Positions 45,128-57,339 of a stretch of DNA of 64,000 nt are shown here, one piece after another; the first letter of the stretch is position 1, and the number at the start of each line of letters is the position of its first letter. Source of the stretch: Gnetum montanum (lineage: Eukaryota > Streptophyta > Gnetopsida > Gnetales > Gnetaceae); NCBI GenBank assembly GCA_015680685.1, contig MNCI01016379.1, positions 119,268-183,267 on the forward strand, in the 5' to 3' direction. The notes below the pieces were generated by a model. That model did no database searches and had not been told where the DNA came from. It worked only from the letters and a program-made list of their open reading frames with translations. The position numbers and the translations under genes were made by a program.

Positions 45128-47577
45128 ATGGCCCCAAAGAGAGGAGTGATTGGAGGACCCTCACAACCTGTAAGGAAAAGACCAAGAGGCCAAGATATAG
45201 GCTGAATAGGAGAACAAGACCTAGAACATGTAGAGTAGGAAGCCTGATCCTTCAACATTCATCACGATACTCTTGCTACTGGACAATCAGCCCAAGGAGA
45301 GGTAGAGGAACCACAAGGACAAGGATAATGCCTCACATTGTCACTAGACTACCTCCAAGCTATCCAAGAAAATTCAATTTTGATCATAATAATTATGGAA
45401 ATGAACTTTGGTCCATTCATAGAATTTGTTCTAGAAGTGGTAAGGATGCAACTTCAAGTGTCACCGCTATGACCCATACTTTTAAATAGTGGAAAATGGT
45501 ATCTAAGGGAGAATTATCAATTTTGGCACAATAAAGAAGAAGTCACTATGGTCAACATCGAAGGAGTCTTTGTGTCATATTTAGTTAAGGCAGTTGAAGA
45601 TTTGAACATACCTAATGAAGGGGCAAAAGTAGCACATCTCTCCACTAGATTAGATGTTGAAACCAGAACACTATGGCTAAAATAGATATATGGCAAAGAA
45701 GGCAAGGGATATAATGAGTTAACTTTGGAGGAAAGAATTCATTTCAAAATTGGCACATATCACTTGTTCCCAACAAAAGGATTAAATAGATTATCCACTA
45801 ATGTGGCTAGAGGAAGTGTGATTTTGATGGAAAAATATAATGAAAACCTTACACAACTCTATTTCATGAAGATCTAGAGGTGGTTTGAAGAATAGAAGGT
45901 AGAGAAGATAACACTTCCATTTCCTTGCCTTATCAGGAAGTAGTGTAAATGTGTTGGAATCCTAGGATACACCAATGATGTTCCTAGGAAGGTCCAAAAT
46001 GCCTCATATGCTAAATTGCTCAAGCCAACACCACCCAAGAAAGACTAGGGTGAGGAACAAACTGACACTAAGGAAACCATACAAACTATTGAACAACAAC
46101 AACAAGTGGGACCTAATGGCCAACAACAAGGGTAATAGTAGTAGCAAGAGCAATAGTAAGTTCCATCATCGTCATAGGATTACAGGCCATCCATGAGTCA
46201 TCTACAATAGATTGAAGAGACCATTAGTTGGGGAACATGTGATGAGGCCAACCTCTACAAACTAGTTAACAATGCAATTTAGTTCATAGTTTTTGTAAAT
46301 CTCATAAGTAGAAATATTTCACTAGAGTTCAAAGGAGAGGCTCAATGATCACAACAGATCGTTGGGAATGTTACATTGTTCTAAGTGGTGTTAGAAAATG
46401 GAGAAGGAGCCACAGTTGTAATTATGCAGCATCAAGATGTAGTAGGAGCAGAAAAAGTGATCACATATCACATTAAAAAAATACTTTAATGTACGTGTAT
46501 TGTCACCAATAGATCTCATTGAAGCAAGAGATGCTTAGATACTAGCTAGAACCTCAATGGCTCCTACAGATCATGAAGATGTGCTAGATTGACTAGTGTA
46601 GAATACATAGGTGATGAAAATACTTTTTGACATTCTAAGTGATGTCATTGCAGTGTAGTCAAAGCTAATTGCAATCAAAGGTAAGTTGATCATGACAAAG
46701 ACTAGGGTGGAGAATGCAGAAGCCAAAATTCTAAGATTATAAGAAGAGCTCATGACCCTGAGAGCTAAATGCAAAGATCCCACTCAATTCATTGCACCCA
46801 AATTACTAGAGCAATTTAAAGTAGAATAGATGAATTTCCTAATTGATTAGAACAAGAAAATGGAGAATGAGAAGGAGAAAATGGTGTGGAATTCCTTAGT
46901 AGTAGAAGTATAAACATATGCACATGTTAAGGCACTCACCATGACACAAGAAGGGAACAAGTAACTCATTGCAGATAATATGTAGTTGACCACTATGGAG
47001 AAATAGAAGAACATCCTAGAGGAAAGTATCCATTAGTGAACAACTAGTTAGGGTCAACTAGGACATGAGCCACCTTGTATAAGAAAATAGAACCCTCTTA
47101 ATGGAGGAGGTATGTGATATCAACTAGAAATTAGCTATTGAAATAAGCATGTGGCACAATGAGGCAAAGAAACATGAATGGCTTAAGGAACACGTCTATG
47201 ACCAGGTGTGAATGTATAAGTAGATCAATGAAAAGGAGATCCAGATGGCCAAGGCTAGAATCAATTTTATATTAGCACAAAATCTAGACTAGCAACCCAT
47301 CTTGGATAGTTATGCCCATGTCTACTAGGTGAAAGTTAAGAATAAAGACTTGTAGATACAGGACCTGAAAGAGTACATGGGGTTAGCTAACCTTTGTTAT
47401 GCTAACTTGGCCATGTTAATAGTAGGCATGCCTAGAACTAAACTTGAATAGTAAGTAGTAGCCATGTACACAATGTATGAGAAGGAGTTTGCAGATGATA
47501 AAGATGCCTTATAGAAACTTTAGGTGGCAAATCTTGAGTTAGAAGTAGTAAAGGCTGGCTACCAAGGTGATGAGTGG
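45128..47577 (+). pseudogene. Degenerate ORF3 of the outer element, first part
   Basis: The ATG at 45128 (MAPKRGV) matches element 1's ORF3 start. Shared blocks are GTYHLFPTKGLNRLST at about 45755-45805, LPFPCLIRK...CVGILGYTNDVPRK at about 45915-45995, the 'VIMQHQD' region at about 46420, and the heptad-rich coiled-coil part from about 46615 to 47560. Many stops make it a pseudogene. It is cut at 47577 by a solo LTR and resumes at 58429. Confidence 0.7.
47573..47577. repeat. Left target-site duplication of the solo LTR (CAAGG)
   Basis: CAAGG precedes TGATGAG at 47578; CAGGG follows CTCATCA at 58428. The uninterrupted site in element 1's ORF3 reads 'taccaggga', so the ancestral target was CAGGG with one later transition on the left. 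Confidence 0.75.
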
Positions 47578-48194
47578 TAAGGTACCACTATGCTCAACCA
47601 TATGAATCACAAGCATTCACGCATGATTTGGTCGAACTCCATGGATGGCACTAGTTGTCGTATCTAGATATTTATGCTCTAATCACAGTTCTTTGTCTTC
47701 CCACTTGGACTAGTGGTACCTTTGTTATGTATGGTTTAGTCCAAAGTGAGGCATATGATGTTGTCTAATTCTATGCTACTCCTAATGGTAATAAAGAGAT
47801 AAATTAATTAAGCTATTGAATAATGGAAAATAAGATCTAAACTAGCCTATGTGTGATGAGTATCCACTCTTAATCATCCATGCATACCTTGGAGTTCATG
47901 AGACTACCTTTGGGATTGCCAAGTATATGTCATTGGATGTGCCAAACAATACAATGCTGGATTACCAGGTACTTACAATTAAATGCTTATGATTAAGGTG
48001 TATGCATTCTGATTAATGATGGGAATAGTAGATAACAATAAATAGAAATTTTAACTAAAGAAAATATTAGATAATTAATAATTAAAGACAATAATAATCT
48101 AAGTGGATGCTGCAATGATGGAAGTAATCTCAATCTTTATTTCCAGTCATGTAACATTTCCAAGTACGTCACACTTGAACAAGGGTGTTGTATG

Positions 48195-48199
48195 ATTAC
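48195..48199. repeat. Left target-site duplication of element 3 (ATTAC)
   Basis: ATTAC at 48195-48199 equals ATTAC at 58185-58189, directly outside the two LTRs of element 3. A perfect 5-bp duplication is standard for Ty3/Gypsy integration. Confidence 0.9.
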
Positions 48200-49015
48200 T
48201 AATGAGTGGTGAGATACCCCTACATCCAACCATATGAATCACAAGCATTCACGTGTGATTCGGTTGAATTCCATAAACTATAATTACTAAGTACGCTAGA
48301 GCTAAAAAATGCTTGCATGTTGTCCATTCATTGTCTTCCCAGTTTCACTTATGAAATGCGATTATATGGTTAAGTGTGATTGAGGTGTAAAATTTTTATT
48401 ATTTTGTGTTTTTATGAAATTACTTGTCTAGAACAAGAATAAAGGTAAGGGTGATTAAATGCTAAGTAAACTATGGTCTAATTTAGCCTAACATAAGTAG
48501 TTGTTCCCACTTTCCGGACACATCCTGAACTTCACGTAAACACTATTGGGTTGTCAAACGCTAATCGTTTCTAAGCTACCAAGTGTCACACGTATATTCG
48601 AAGGGGCCATGTTATGTATTTTAATGAATTTCTTGATTGATCAAAATTAATTATTGCATTAATAACATTAATGTAAATTTCATGAAATCACAATATATAA
48701 ATGCATAAGAAAGAATGTCTCAAGTGTTGCAAGGAATGGATCAAAGAGTTCGTCTTTATTGCCAACACAATGGTGTGTTCAGGTACATCAATGCTTGAAT
48801 AAAGATATGTTCACACTTAGATCTCCTATTGTGGGCACTTGGAAAATATTCTAACTCTCAAATGAACAAACTGCAAGAGTTTCGCTACTTGACTGCTTAT
48901 CCCCAATTGTGCGCCTGGGCACTATATTTATAGACCTAGGAGTAACCTTGTGATATCAAATGCACGATATCACAACTACCTTGATATCAGAGCATATGAA
49001 AAACATGATTTATCA
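48200..49015 (-). repeat. 3' LTR of element 3 (816 bp)
   Basis: On the + strand it starts TAATGAG (mutated TGATGAG) and ends 'gatttatca', followed by the inverted purine tract 'tacccccat'. GATATC motifs are at 48952, 48966 and 48983. It aligns along its length with 57340-58184; by eye the differences are mostly transitions. Confidence 0.88.
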
Positions 49016-50960
49016 TACCCCCATAACTGAATGAAAACTCGTGCTTGAGTACAAAAGAAGAGGAACAAGTCTTTTACAAAATACATTAGGGGGGGTGTGG
49101 ATTTATTTGACTGACATGTAGGGTGACATAGAGAAAATAGAAAAATACAAAAGTGCCCAAGCATACAATATTACAATTGTGTATATAATTTATGTTCGTG
49201 ATAATAGGAAAGAACACCAATGAATCCAAAGGACATCCAACCCCTCTTGGTAATAAAGGAATGAGGGAGAGGTAGAAGAGATTTAGTGATCATGAACAAT
49301 CTCCCGCGAGTGATATGCTTGCATCCTCCTTGGTGACGACAGTCCCGCTTCCAGTCCATGCTTCCCATTGCAATCACAACAAAACCAAGGATTAGTATAT
49401 ATAGTACAATAGATAATGGTTGAATACCTTGTCTCGTTGGGGATTTTATCTAGCCAAGTTGTGATTGTGATAGATTGATTGCTTGATATTGTTAATGGAA
49501 AGAGTGACGAATGGGTTAAATAAGAGAAGCAATCCATACAATTCAGAAAAATCTTGACACAAGGATTACTAAAAAGAGGGCATTNATTGTTGTGAATGCC
49601 CTCTTTTTAGTAATCCTTGTGTCAAGATTTTTCTGAATTGTATGGATTGCTTCTCTTATTNNNNNNNNNNNNNNNNNNNNNNNNNNNNNNNNNNNNNNNN
49701 NNGCCTTTTATGCCCTTGCATAACTTCAAACAAGGAGTCTGTGGGTACCATGGATGATTAACGATTATGGAAAGTTAAGTGCAAAAACCCAAAAGTAACT
49801 AACTGAGAAACCTAACACATCAAACTAGAACATTGAATCAAAACATGAAACTGACAGTGAGGTGAGACATGAAGAGCATAGATGGATGATAGAGAGAGTG
49901 GAATGGAGTTTGTAATTATGGTCACATGCAATCCCTTGTGGAGTTTGTGATTAAAGGACTTCGTAGGATCCATCCTTAGTCCAGATCAAAACCAACCACT
50001 TTCAATGACTTCGCATCAACATTCTGAGGCTAGTCCATCCCCTGAGACACAAGAATGCTCCCACAAAATAACCACCATTTTAAATTGGAGTGAAGGTAGA
50101 AAGTAAGGAAGGGCCTTAGTTAGAGGAGACAAGACAAGTCTCATAACTAGTGCTTGTAGCCATTTTATTTGGTCTAAGAGGTGTGCTTTAAATTTCCATG
50201 TCTTTTTTGGATGGGAACCACACATGCAAAGACCCATGCATTTTTTACATTTATTTTGTCCAAGGATGTGCTTTGAATCCTCATCTCTCTCTCTCTCTAT
50301 CTTTCTTTTTGTGATGAGGACCACACCATGTGAGTACTTATTTGACTTCCTATTGTGAAATGACATGGAATGGTGAGAAGCTTACAAGAACACTCCTGTA
50401 AATAGGAAAATAGAAAAGTAAAAATAATAACACTTCCCTTTGAAGCCACACCTTGTCTAAATTATTGATTCCTTCCCAATTCTAGAAACTACATAAGCTA
50501 CCAATTTATTAAAGTTGCATTAATGAAGAAGAGACTCCACACTTCCAAAACAAGGAAAACCATAGAGTATGTGGATAGGTGGATGATGTGGACTCATTTC
50601 TTGTTATATGAAAAGAAACCATGTACTAGCCATTAGTAATGACATTCAAAGTTAGAAACCAGACATCAACAATCAAATTACAAATGAAACATACCACCAT
50701 CGAGTAGTGCATTACCATTGCACCTACCACATTATTAGCAAAGAAAGTAGAAAAACACATCGAACACAAGCAAACATAACCATAAAAGAAAGTAAAAGAG
50801 TAGACAATAAATATTGAATATATTAACAATGGTGTAAAACAAAAATTAAGAGAAGACCAATAACCTTAAAAATATAAATATGTAAAACAAAAAATTTAAA
50901 ACAAAGTAGATAAAAACAAAAAGTTGTAAAACCAAAAATGTGTAAAAAAAAAGTCAAAAA
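49016..50960 (-). other. Non-coding tail of element 3 between pol and 3' LTR
   Basis: It contains the inverted purine tract (49016-49025), an assembly gap (Ns 49661-49702), an inverted 66-bp fragment and a CT-rich run near 50285-50305. No trace of the ORF3 blocks found in the + strand elements was seen. Confidence 0.65.
49585..49702. other. Assembly gap: single N, inverted 66-bp copy, then 42 Ns
   Basis: 49595-49660 is the reverse complement of 49519-49584. The single N at 49585 and the N run 49661-49702 mark joins. Confidence 0.9.
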
Positions 50961-52240
50961 CTAAGGAGCCATCTAAGGTGTTAGTATGGGTGGTCATCTT
51001 CCCCATGACTAGGTTGGAAGGGAGAGATCCAAAAGATTGAGTGTTGTTGTCCATCTGATGAGGTGTTTGTTGAGTTGGTTGGCTTGGGCTCATGGAAAGG
51101 TTTTATTTGTTGAATGTTGAATAGTTGTTTCTTATTTGGATTGTCAGGTTTGTAGATGATCATGACCCTAGATGGAAAATTCTCATGAATGATGTAAGGT
51201 CTTTCCCACAATGTTTGAAATTTAGTTCATTAGGGTACATGTGCAGGATTCCAATAGAGAACCTTGTCTCCTGGTTGAAACTTAACTTTTCTTATCTTGA
51301 GGTCATGGTGTTTCTTGTTGAATGCCTTATGTGTTTTGTTGGATGACAAGGCCATTAACCAATTTTTGTCTAGCAAGTTGAGACTCATTAATCATTCTTT
51401 CTGTGCTAGACTTAGATTTAGGTAAAGATCATAGGCTGTAGAGAGTGTACGGAGTTCGGATTGGATGGGCAATGTTGGTAGTTTTCTGTACATGAGCTCA
51501 TAGGGAGAATAACCTATGGGAAGTTTCCATGTGGAGTGATAGGCCCAAAGGGCATCATTTAATTTAGTGCTCTAGTCCCTTCGGTACTTGCTAATGGTAT
51601 GCATTAAAATTTTTGTAATCTCCCCATTAGTGATCTTAGTTTGACCATTGGCTTGGGGGTGATATGGAGTTGCGAGTTTATGCTCAACCCACAAGCATTG
51701 CATCAGTTTCTAGAAAGTGGCACTTGTAAAATGAGTTTCATTATCAAAAATTAACACACAAGTTATACCAAACCTATTTATGATGTTTTGTTGTACAAAT
51801 TGAGTAGTAATGGTGGATGTACAGTTGGTGACGGTTACTGTTTCTACCCACTTGGTACAATAGTCAACTGCGACTATTATATATGCCTTTCTATTTGATA
51901 AAGGTGCGATGGGACCCATAAAGTCAATGCCCCAAATATGAAATGGCTTAAGAGGTTGTATCCATTGTTGTGGCTCCTCCATTTGAGCTATCATTCCATC
52001 ATCCCTTTGGCAATGATTACCAACACAGATGAATTGGTGTGCATCCCTGAAGATTATTGGCCAATAATACCCTACCATGAGGATTGTTATGGTTGTGCAT
52101 CTCCTAGCATAATGCCCCCCACAAGGACCTTCATGAGCATCCTGAAGAATGCATAGTTGATCCGTATCAGGGACACACCAACATACCAGACCATTGGGAC
52201 AAACTTTATAGAGGTTTCCATTAATCTCCATGAAATGCTT
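50961..52240 (-). pseudogene. Integrase domain of element 3
   Basis: On the - strand, an HHCC-like zinc-binding region (HEGPCGGHYARR...C) at about 52150-52015 precedes the core. WGIDFMGP (first catalytic Asp) is at about 51930, VAVDYCTKWVE follows, and a DNETHFTSATF block (second Asp) lies near 51740. The third catalytic position reads Lys in NGQTKITN near 51635, instead of Glu. The C-terminal part continues with PYELMYRKLP and ends in SHGEDDHPY near 50985. Several stops and frameshifts make it inactive. Confidence 0.85.
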
Positions 52241-53000
52241 AACCGGGTGAAGAAACTATTGTTTCTTTCTAGTGTTTAGCCCTTGTGGTAGTTCTTTCTT
52301 GAGATGATAAGTGAGGATGGTGTCATACCATTTTGGTTCATCAGGCATTTGTGCATTAATAGCACATGCAAGGAGAGATTTGTCAAGGAACTGATCAAAT
52401 AAAGGGCTCTCTTTCTCCTTGTTGTCCCATCTTAGTCATGATAAGTGATCCATGACCACATTCTCCACACCTTTACGATCTACCAACATGAGATTGAATT
52501 CTTGCAAAATCATGAGCCACCATATGACATGGGGGCTCACCATTGGTTTATTCATTAGAAATCTGATGGCACTATGATCTATGTGCACAAACACTTTTTA
52601 GCCAAGCACATAGTGCCTAAACTTCTCTAAGGTGAACACCATTGCCATCAACTCCTTTTCTGTGGTGGTGTAGTACAGTTGTGCATCTGTAATGCTCTAG
52701 CTTACATAGTGAATGTAATATGGATGTTTTTGATCATCCATCTGCATAAGCACTACCCCCAAAGCATAATTTGATGCATCAATCATCACATGAAATGGGA
52801 TGAACCAATCTTGTGCTTGAAGAATGGGGGTTTCAACAAGCTTTTTTTTAAATTGCTAAAATGCTATTTCATATGCAGAGGTCCAGATGAACGATGCATC
52901 CTTCTTTGTCAATGCTACCAATGGCTTGGTGATTTTGGAAAAATTCTTGATGAAGCACTGGTAGTAGCTAATATGACCAAGGAATGACTACACTTCTTTG
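52241..53000 (-). pseudogene. RNase H domain of element 3
   Basis: Blocks in order on the - strand are a KPLVAL...FIWTSAYE connection region (about 52955-52880), MIDASNYALGVVLMQ (about 52790-52745), YYTTTEKELMAMVFTLEKFR (about 52680-52620), VHIDHSAIRFLMNK (about 52590) and a VENVVMDHLS block (about 52470). This is the Ty3/Gypsy RNase H pattern. The frame has occasional stops. Confidence 0.85.
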
Positions 53001-53760
53001 AATATTTTGAGTTGGTGGGTTATTCCTTGGATGACCATTATTTTTTTAGGGTCCATCTTGATTTCTACTTTTGAAATGTGATGCCCCAAGACTATGCCTT
53101 CCTAGACCATAAGATGGCTCTTTTGCCAATTGAGTTAGAGATTTATTTCAACACATCTCTTCAATACTTGCTCAAGATGGTCCAGGGCTTACTCGAATGT
53201 AGCTCCAAAGGTTGTGAAAATGTTGAGAACTACCAATTTGTTGTTAGAAAATGTTGAGAACTAATCATTGAAATGTGGCTGGGGCATTGCATAGACCAAA
53301 TGGCATCTATTGGTAAGCAAAAGTCCCCCAAGGACTTGTGAAAGTTATCTTTGCCTGGTCCTCTGGTGCGATCCGAATTTGGTTATAGCCACTATAACCA
53401 TTAAGAAAGTTGTAATAACAATGCCCAGAAATGGTGTCCAACACTTGGTTAATGAAAGGAAATGGAAAATGATCCTTGAAGGTTGCCATGTTGAGTAGCC
53501 AAAAATCAATGCACACCTGTCATTTACCTCCTTTCTTTGGTAAAATCATGAGTGGATTGATCCACTCACTATCTACAACAAGGTAGATGAATCCTGCCTT
53601 GAGGAGTTGTTCAATCTCATCTTTGATAATTTGCTTTAATTTGGGATTCAAATACCATTGTGGTTATTATTTTGGCTTAATGGTGGGGTTGGTGTATATT
53701 TGGTGTTGGCATATTCTTGGATCTATCCTAGTGAGTTCAGACTATGACCAAGCAAAGGTT
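53001..53760 (-). pseudogene. Reverse transcriptase domain of element 3
   Basis: From about 53745 on the - strand: LNPKLKQIIKDEIEQLL, GFIYLVVDSEWINPLMILPK, CIDFWLLNMATFKDHFPFPF, FLNGYSGYNQIRIAPEDQA and MPFGLCNAPATFQ. The segment that should carry the catalytic Asp-Asp motif (about 53265-53210) is replaced by a 17-bp direct duplication, so the motif is lost. The downstream LKRCVEINL and LGHHIS blocks are present. Confidence 0.88.
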
Positions 53761-54249
53761 GTTGGCTAATTAACCATAACTTTTATCAACTTTTTCTTTT
53801 GTTTTGTAGCAAGCTTGACATTAATAATAACTAGCCTCAAATTTTTCAAAAATACATACTCCATTCCAATTGGTAACGTCTTCAATTCAAGGGGCTCTTG
53901 TTTAAAATTGTTAGGAATTTCTAGCTCACCCCAGTTGACATCATCATTTGCTCTTTCAGAGAGCTAGTGATGAACTTGCTCAAGTTCATCCATAATTGCA
54001 ACATATTCATACATTAGGCCCTTAGTAGGTTCCATGCATAATGTACTGTTGCTAGCATCAGCTATCAGTGACTAGGTGTCTTCTTGTTTTGTGGCTGCTA
54101 CGTACAGACATCTCTGGATCTCAGCCTCTGGTGCACACTGATTACATGCAGAGATAGATGTTTATTTTCCTGGCCATAACTTCTATACACAATGGCACCC
54201 TAAATCATTGTATGTGATACATGGAACTCTCTTCTTCTCGATCTTTCCA

Positions 54250-54765
54250 AAGTTATTTTTTATATATTTCTAAGGAAAGATATCTAATGACCATTTTGGC
54301 ATCAATAGTACTTAGACATGCCCTTCCCATAATACTTGAAAAGTCCCCCTTGCAGTTCTTCACTTTGATTACTAGGAAATCAGTGGGATATGACCACCCA
54401 CAAATGGTGGTGACGATGTCCTCAACCAGTCCTAATAGAAAAATGATGGATTGGTCCACTAGTTCCAGTTAGATGTTACTCTTCTTCAAGGGAGGAAGGT
54501 TCCACATTGTGTACATCTCATGTGAGATTAGATTAACACTAGTACTAGAGTTTAGAAGAGCTTTATAAGGCTCATTCCTAGTAATTTTCAAGTAAACTAG
54601 TGGACTCTTGGGATCAACTAATTTTCTGGGTAGGTTACTAGCTTGAATCCAATTGGATACAACATGTGTTAGCATTACAATATGGATTTGAGAGGGATTT
54701 TGGTTTGAAGGGGTCTTGGATAAAGAGGAAATAGAGAAAGTTGCAGAAGCAGGGTTACCAACCAC
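54250..54765 (-). pseudogene. Protease domain of element 3
   Basis: The - strand encodes LLNSSTSVNLIS at about 54552-54517, the retropepsin signature region with Asn where the catalytic Asp should be. The flap and end blocks GWSYPTDFLVI and GRACLSTIDAKM follow. The sequence is closely parallel to the + strand copy at 42.1-42.5 kb. The Asp loss is compatible with one G-to-A change. Confidence 0.8.
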
Positions 54766-57177
54766 TAATGTGTCTAGGGGCTTTGGTGGATTTTGAGGTT
54801 AGAAGAAGGGTCTTTTCTTTGTTCATGGTTCTGACCTACTTGATGGATTAACCAATTGCAGATTAACTACCCTCATAGCATTCCTTTGTTATGGTTATGT
54901 AGGTAGTTCACCCTACATGAATGGAGTAGGTGGTAGTTGTGCAAGAGGTGGAGGAGTAGGTGCAAGAATAAGAGGTACATTAGGATAGTAGGTGGCATCA
55001 TCCTTGGATAGGGTGATTGATATGTTTCAGGAGGGTAGTGATGAGATTGGTAAGCAGCAACATGACTAGAGGAGTCCCTTGGAGATGAAGGTTGCTCAAC
55101 ATAGTAACTGTAGGGATTTGGTTATCGGTAAGGGTATTGTTGTCTTGGAGGTGGCAATGTCCATGATTGTGGTTGTTGCCACTACTGGTACAATTCATAG
55201 GGTTGTGAAGGAGTTTCACTTGGATAGTATTGCTATGGTTGGTGCAACTGTTGAGGATTACCTTATGGATAAGGCAATCTTTTGGGTGTTTGCCTTTGTG
55301 TAAGTTTTTGATGTAAGGCATACACCTTAGATTCTTGCAAGTGTGATACAACTAGACAACATCCCTTAGGATGTTCATACAGGTAGACATCACACCCACC
55401 ATCATCATCTGAGTTACTATCCACAGCTGCCTCTATCGTAGCCATTTTACCTTTACCCTTAGATATGGCACATTTAGCCTCTTTTCACCTTCGGTGCTCA
55501 TGCTCACCAGTTTGCTCCTTGGACTCTTTAGCAATTTTTAAAATAGCTTGAAACCTATTGTCCATGAAGTCCCCCATAATTGATCAACCTTATCCATAGT
55601 TTCTGATTGCAATTTTTGGAATGATAAGGTTTTTTGATTAACCACCTCATCTCTAGTGAATTCATCCTCACTATCACAAAATTGAACCCTCTTCTTTCAA
55701 ATAGAAGGGTCTGTATTGTATTCTTCTACACTTTAACATTTTCTCATCTCTCCCTCCTCCTTGGCTACCTACTCAATTAATTTTTGAATCTGACAGGTGC
55801 TTAACTCTGTCAATCTTCCTTGGGCATAAACACCAAGGGTGTTTTTAGTTTTAGATTGCAACCCATCTATGATATGGCAAAGTTGATTAAGCTGAGAGTA
55901 TCCATGGCTGGGGCACCTATGCAACAGAGAGTAGAATTGGCCAATAGTAGCATCCAAGGACTCATGATTTCCTTTTTCCATCCTTGAAATTATTTTCTTA
56001 GATTGGATACTCGGGAGTATGTTTGATATTTGTCATTAAATAATTCCAACATCATACTCCACTGCTTGATTGATTCTAGTTCCAAGGATCAGTACCAATT
56101 TTTTGCTTCCTTTATAAGTATCCTTGGAAATAATTTCAACTTTTGCCATTTGTTCTCAATATTCTACAAGGCACATGCATCTTGAAAGGCCTAGAGATGA
56201 TTTAGTGAATGAACATCATATCCTCCCTTGAATTGAGGGATGTTGTTCATATCCAGCCTCTTTATTCTGCTATCCTTCACATGCCTTGTTGGAATCCTCA
56301 TATCCTCTACAATATTCAACATGCCTTGAGTAGCAAGTAGAGGTTTATCAAGTCCATGATGGTGGTGCCTACGATGTTGTCTACTAACCCTTCTTTCTTA
56401 ATGATGGGCCTCTCTAGATTGCCCACATCTTTGGTCACGACTATCTCAATGGTCCCTTTTGTTGTTTTGGTCTCGTTGGTCACCTCCATCATGGTTATTC
56501 CTTTTGCAGCCATGATTTGAACTAGATGAAGAAAAAGATGATGACAATGAAGGGGAAGAAGAAGGGGAACTTGCTCTGCACTAACGTCTATCACCCTTCC
56601 TTTGATGCTCGCAACCATGATCATGATCATGATCTCTTTTGTCGACCTTTTTCTAACTTGCTTACGTAGACCAATTTTTGTCTTTGGATCCATTCTGACT
56701 AGAACCTAGATTATGAATTATAGATTATACATTCTAGTTGAGGGCTCCTTGAATAAAGTGAAAGAGAGGAGAATCACTAAAGAAGTGATCATCCTTATCA
56801 ATTGGGCCAAGCGGAGGTGGTAAGATATTTGACCCCTTACCCTTCATAAGGTTGTGTTGGTGCTCCAGCTAATGATCCCTTAATCTTTGTGCTTCAGTGG
56901 GATGATAATCCCTTGAGTTGGGATCTCATATATCGTATTCTCTATGGAGATGTTGAAGCCCATGTCATGCAAGCATTAGCTGGAGCATTGCTAAAACAGA
57001 TCAGTTAGGTGGCAACACAATGTTGCCTTCCATATTATGCCAACACATTAGGTCATCTTGATGCAAGATGAAGGTAAAGTCTAGTACATACTCATTGGGA
57101 TGAGCATACACCACTTGGTATTGTTGAGGCACTTGAATTGCCCTGGGCAAAGATGGGCTCCTATGAGAAGAAGACAT
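54766..57177 (-). pseudogene. Degenerate gag of element 3
   Basis: The ATG at 57177-57175 gives MSSSHRSPSLPR. Blocks HPNEY...FTFILHQDD and GNIVLPPN follow, then a charged Arg/Asp/His/Ser-rich region (about 56.65-56.4 kb). Next come RIKRLDMNNIPQFKGGYD, the KLKLFPRILIKEAKNWY block (about 56.1 kb), LNQLCHIIDGLQSK (about 55.86 kb), and a zinc-knuckle-like CDVYLYEHPKGC near 55.39-55.35 kb. Stops are frequent. It is nucleocapsid and capsid by position. Confidence 0.8.
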
Positions 57178-57339
57178 TTTGTGTTAATAAATAGTGTGTA
57201 TTTGAGGTTTAATTTAATGCTAATAATAATTGTTTTATTTTTGTAGGATTTGACTCTCAGGGTTCAAACAATGAGGTTACTAAATTTCACTAGGTTTAGA
57301 TAGCACATGAAGAACTATAGTCCCTGAAAATAGCACCAA

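Noticed and set aside
49519-49660. Genuine long hairpin
   Set aside because: It sits against an N gap with the same single-N signature as two other sites, so an assembly error is likelier.
56316-56693. 125-residue basic frame on the - strand
   Set aside because: It is a shadow frame of the Arg/Ser/Asp-rich part of element 3 gag.
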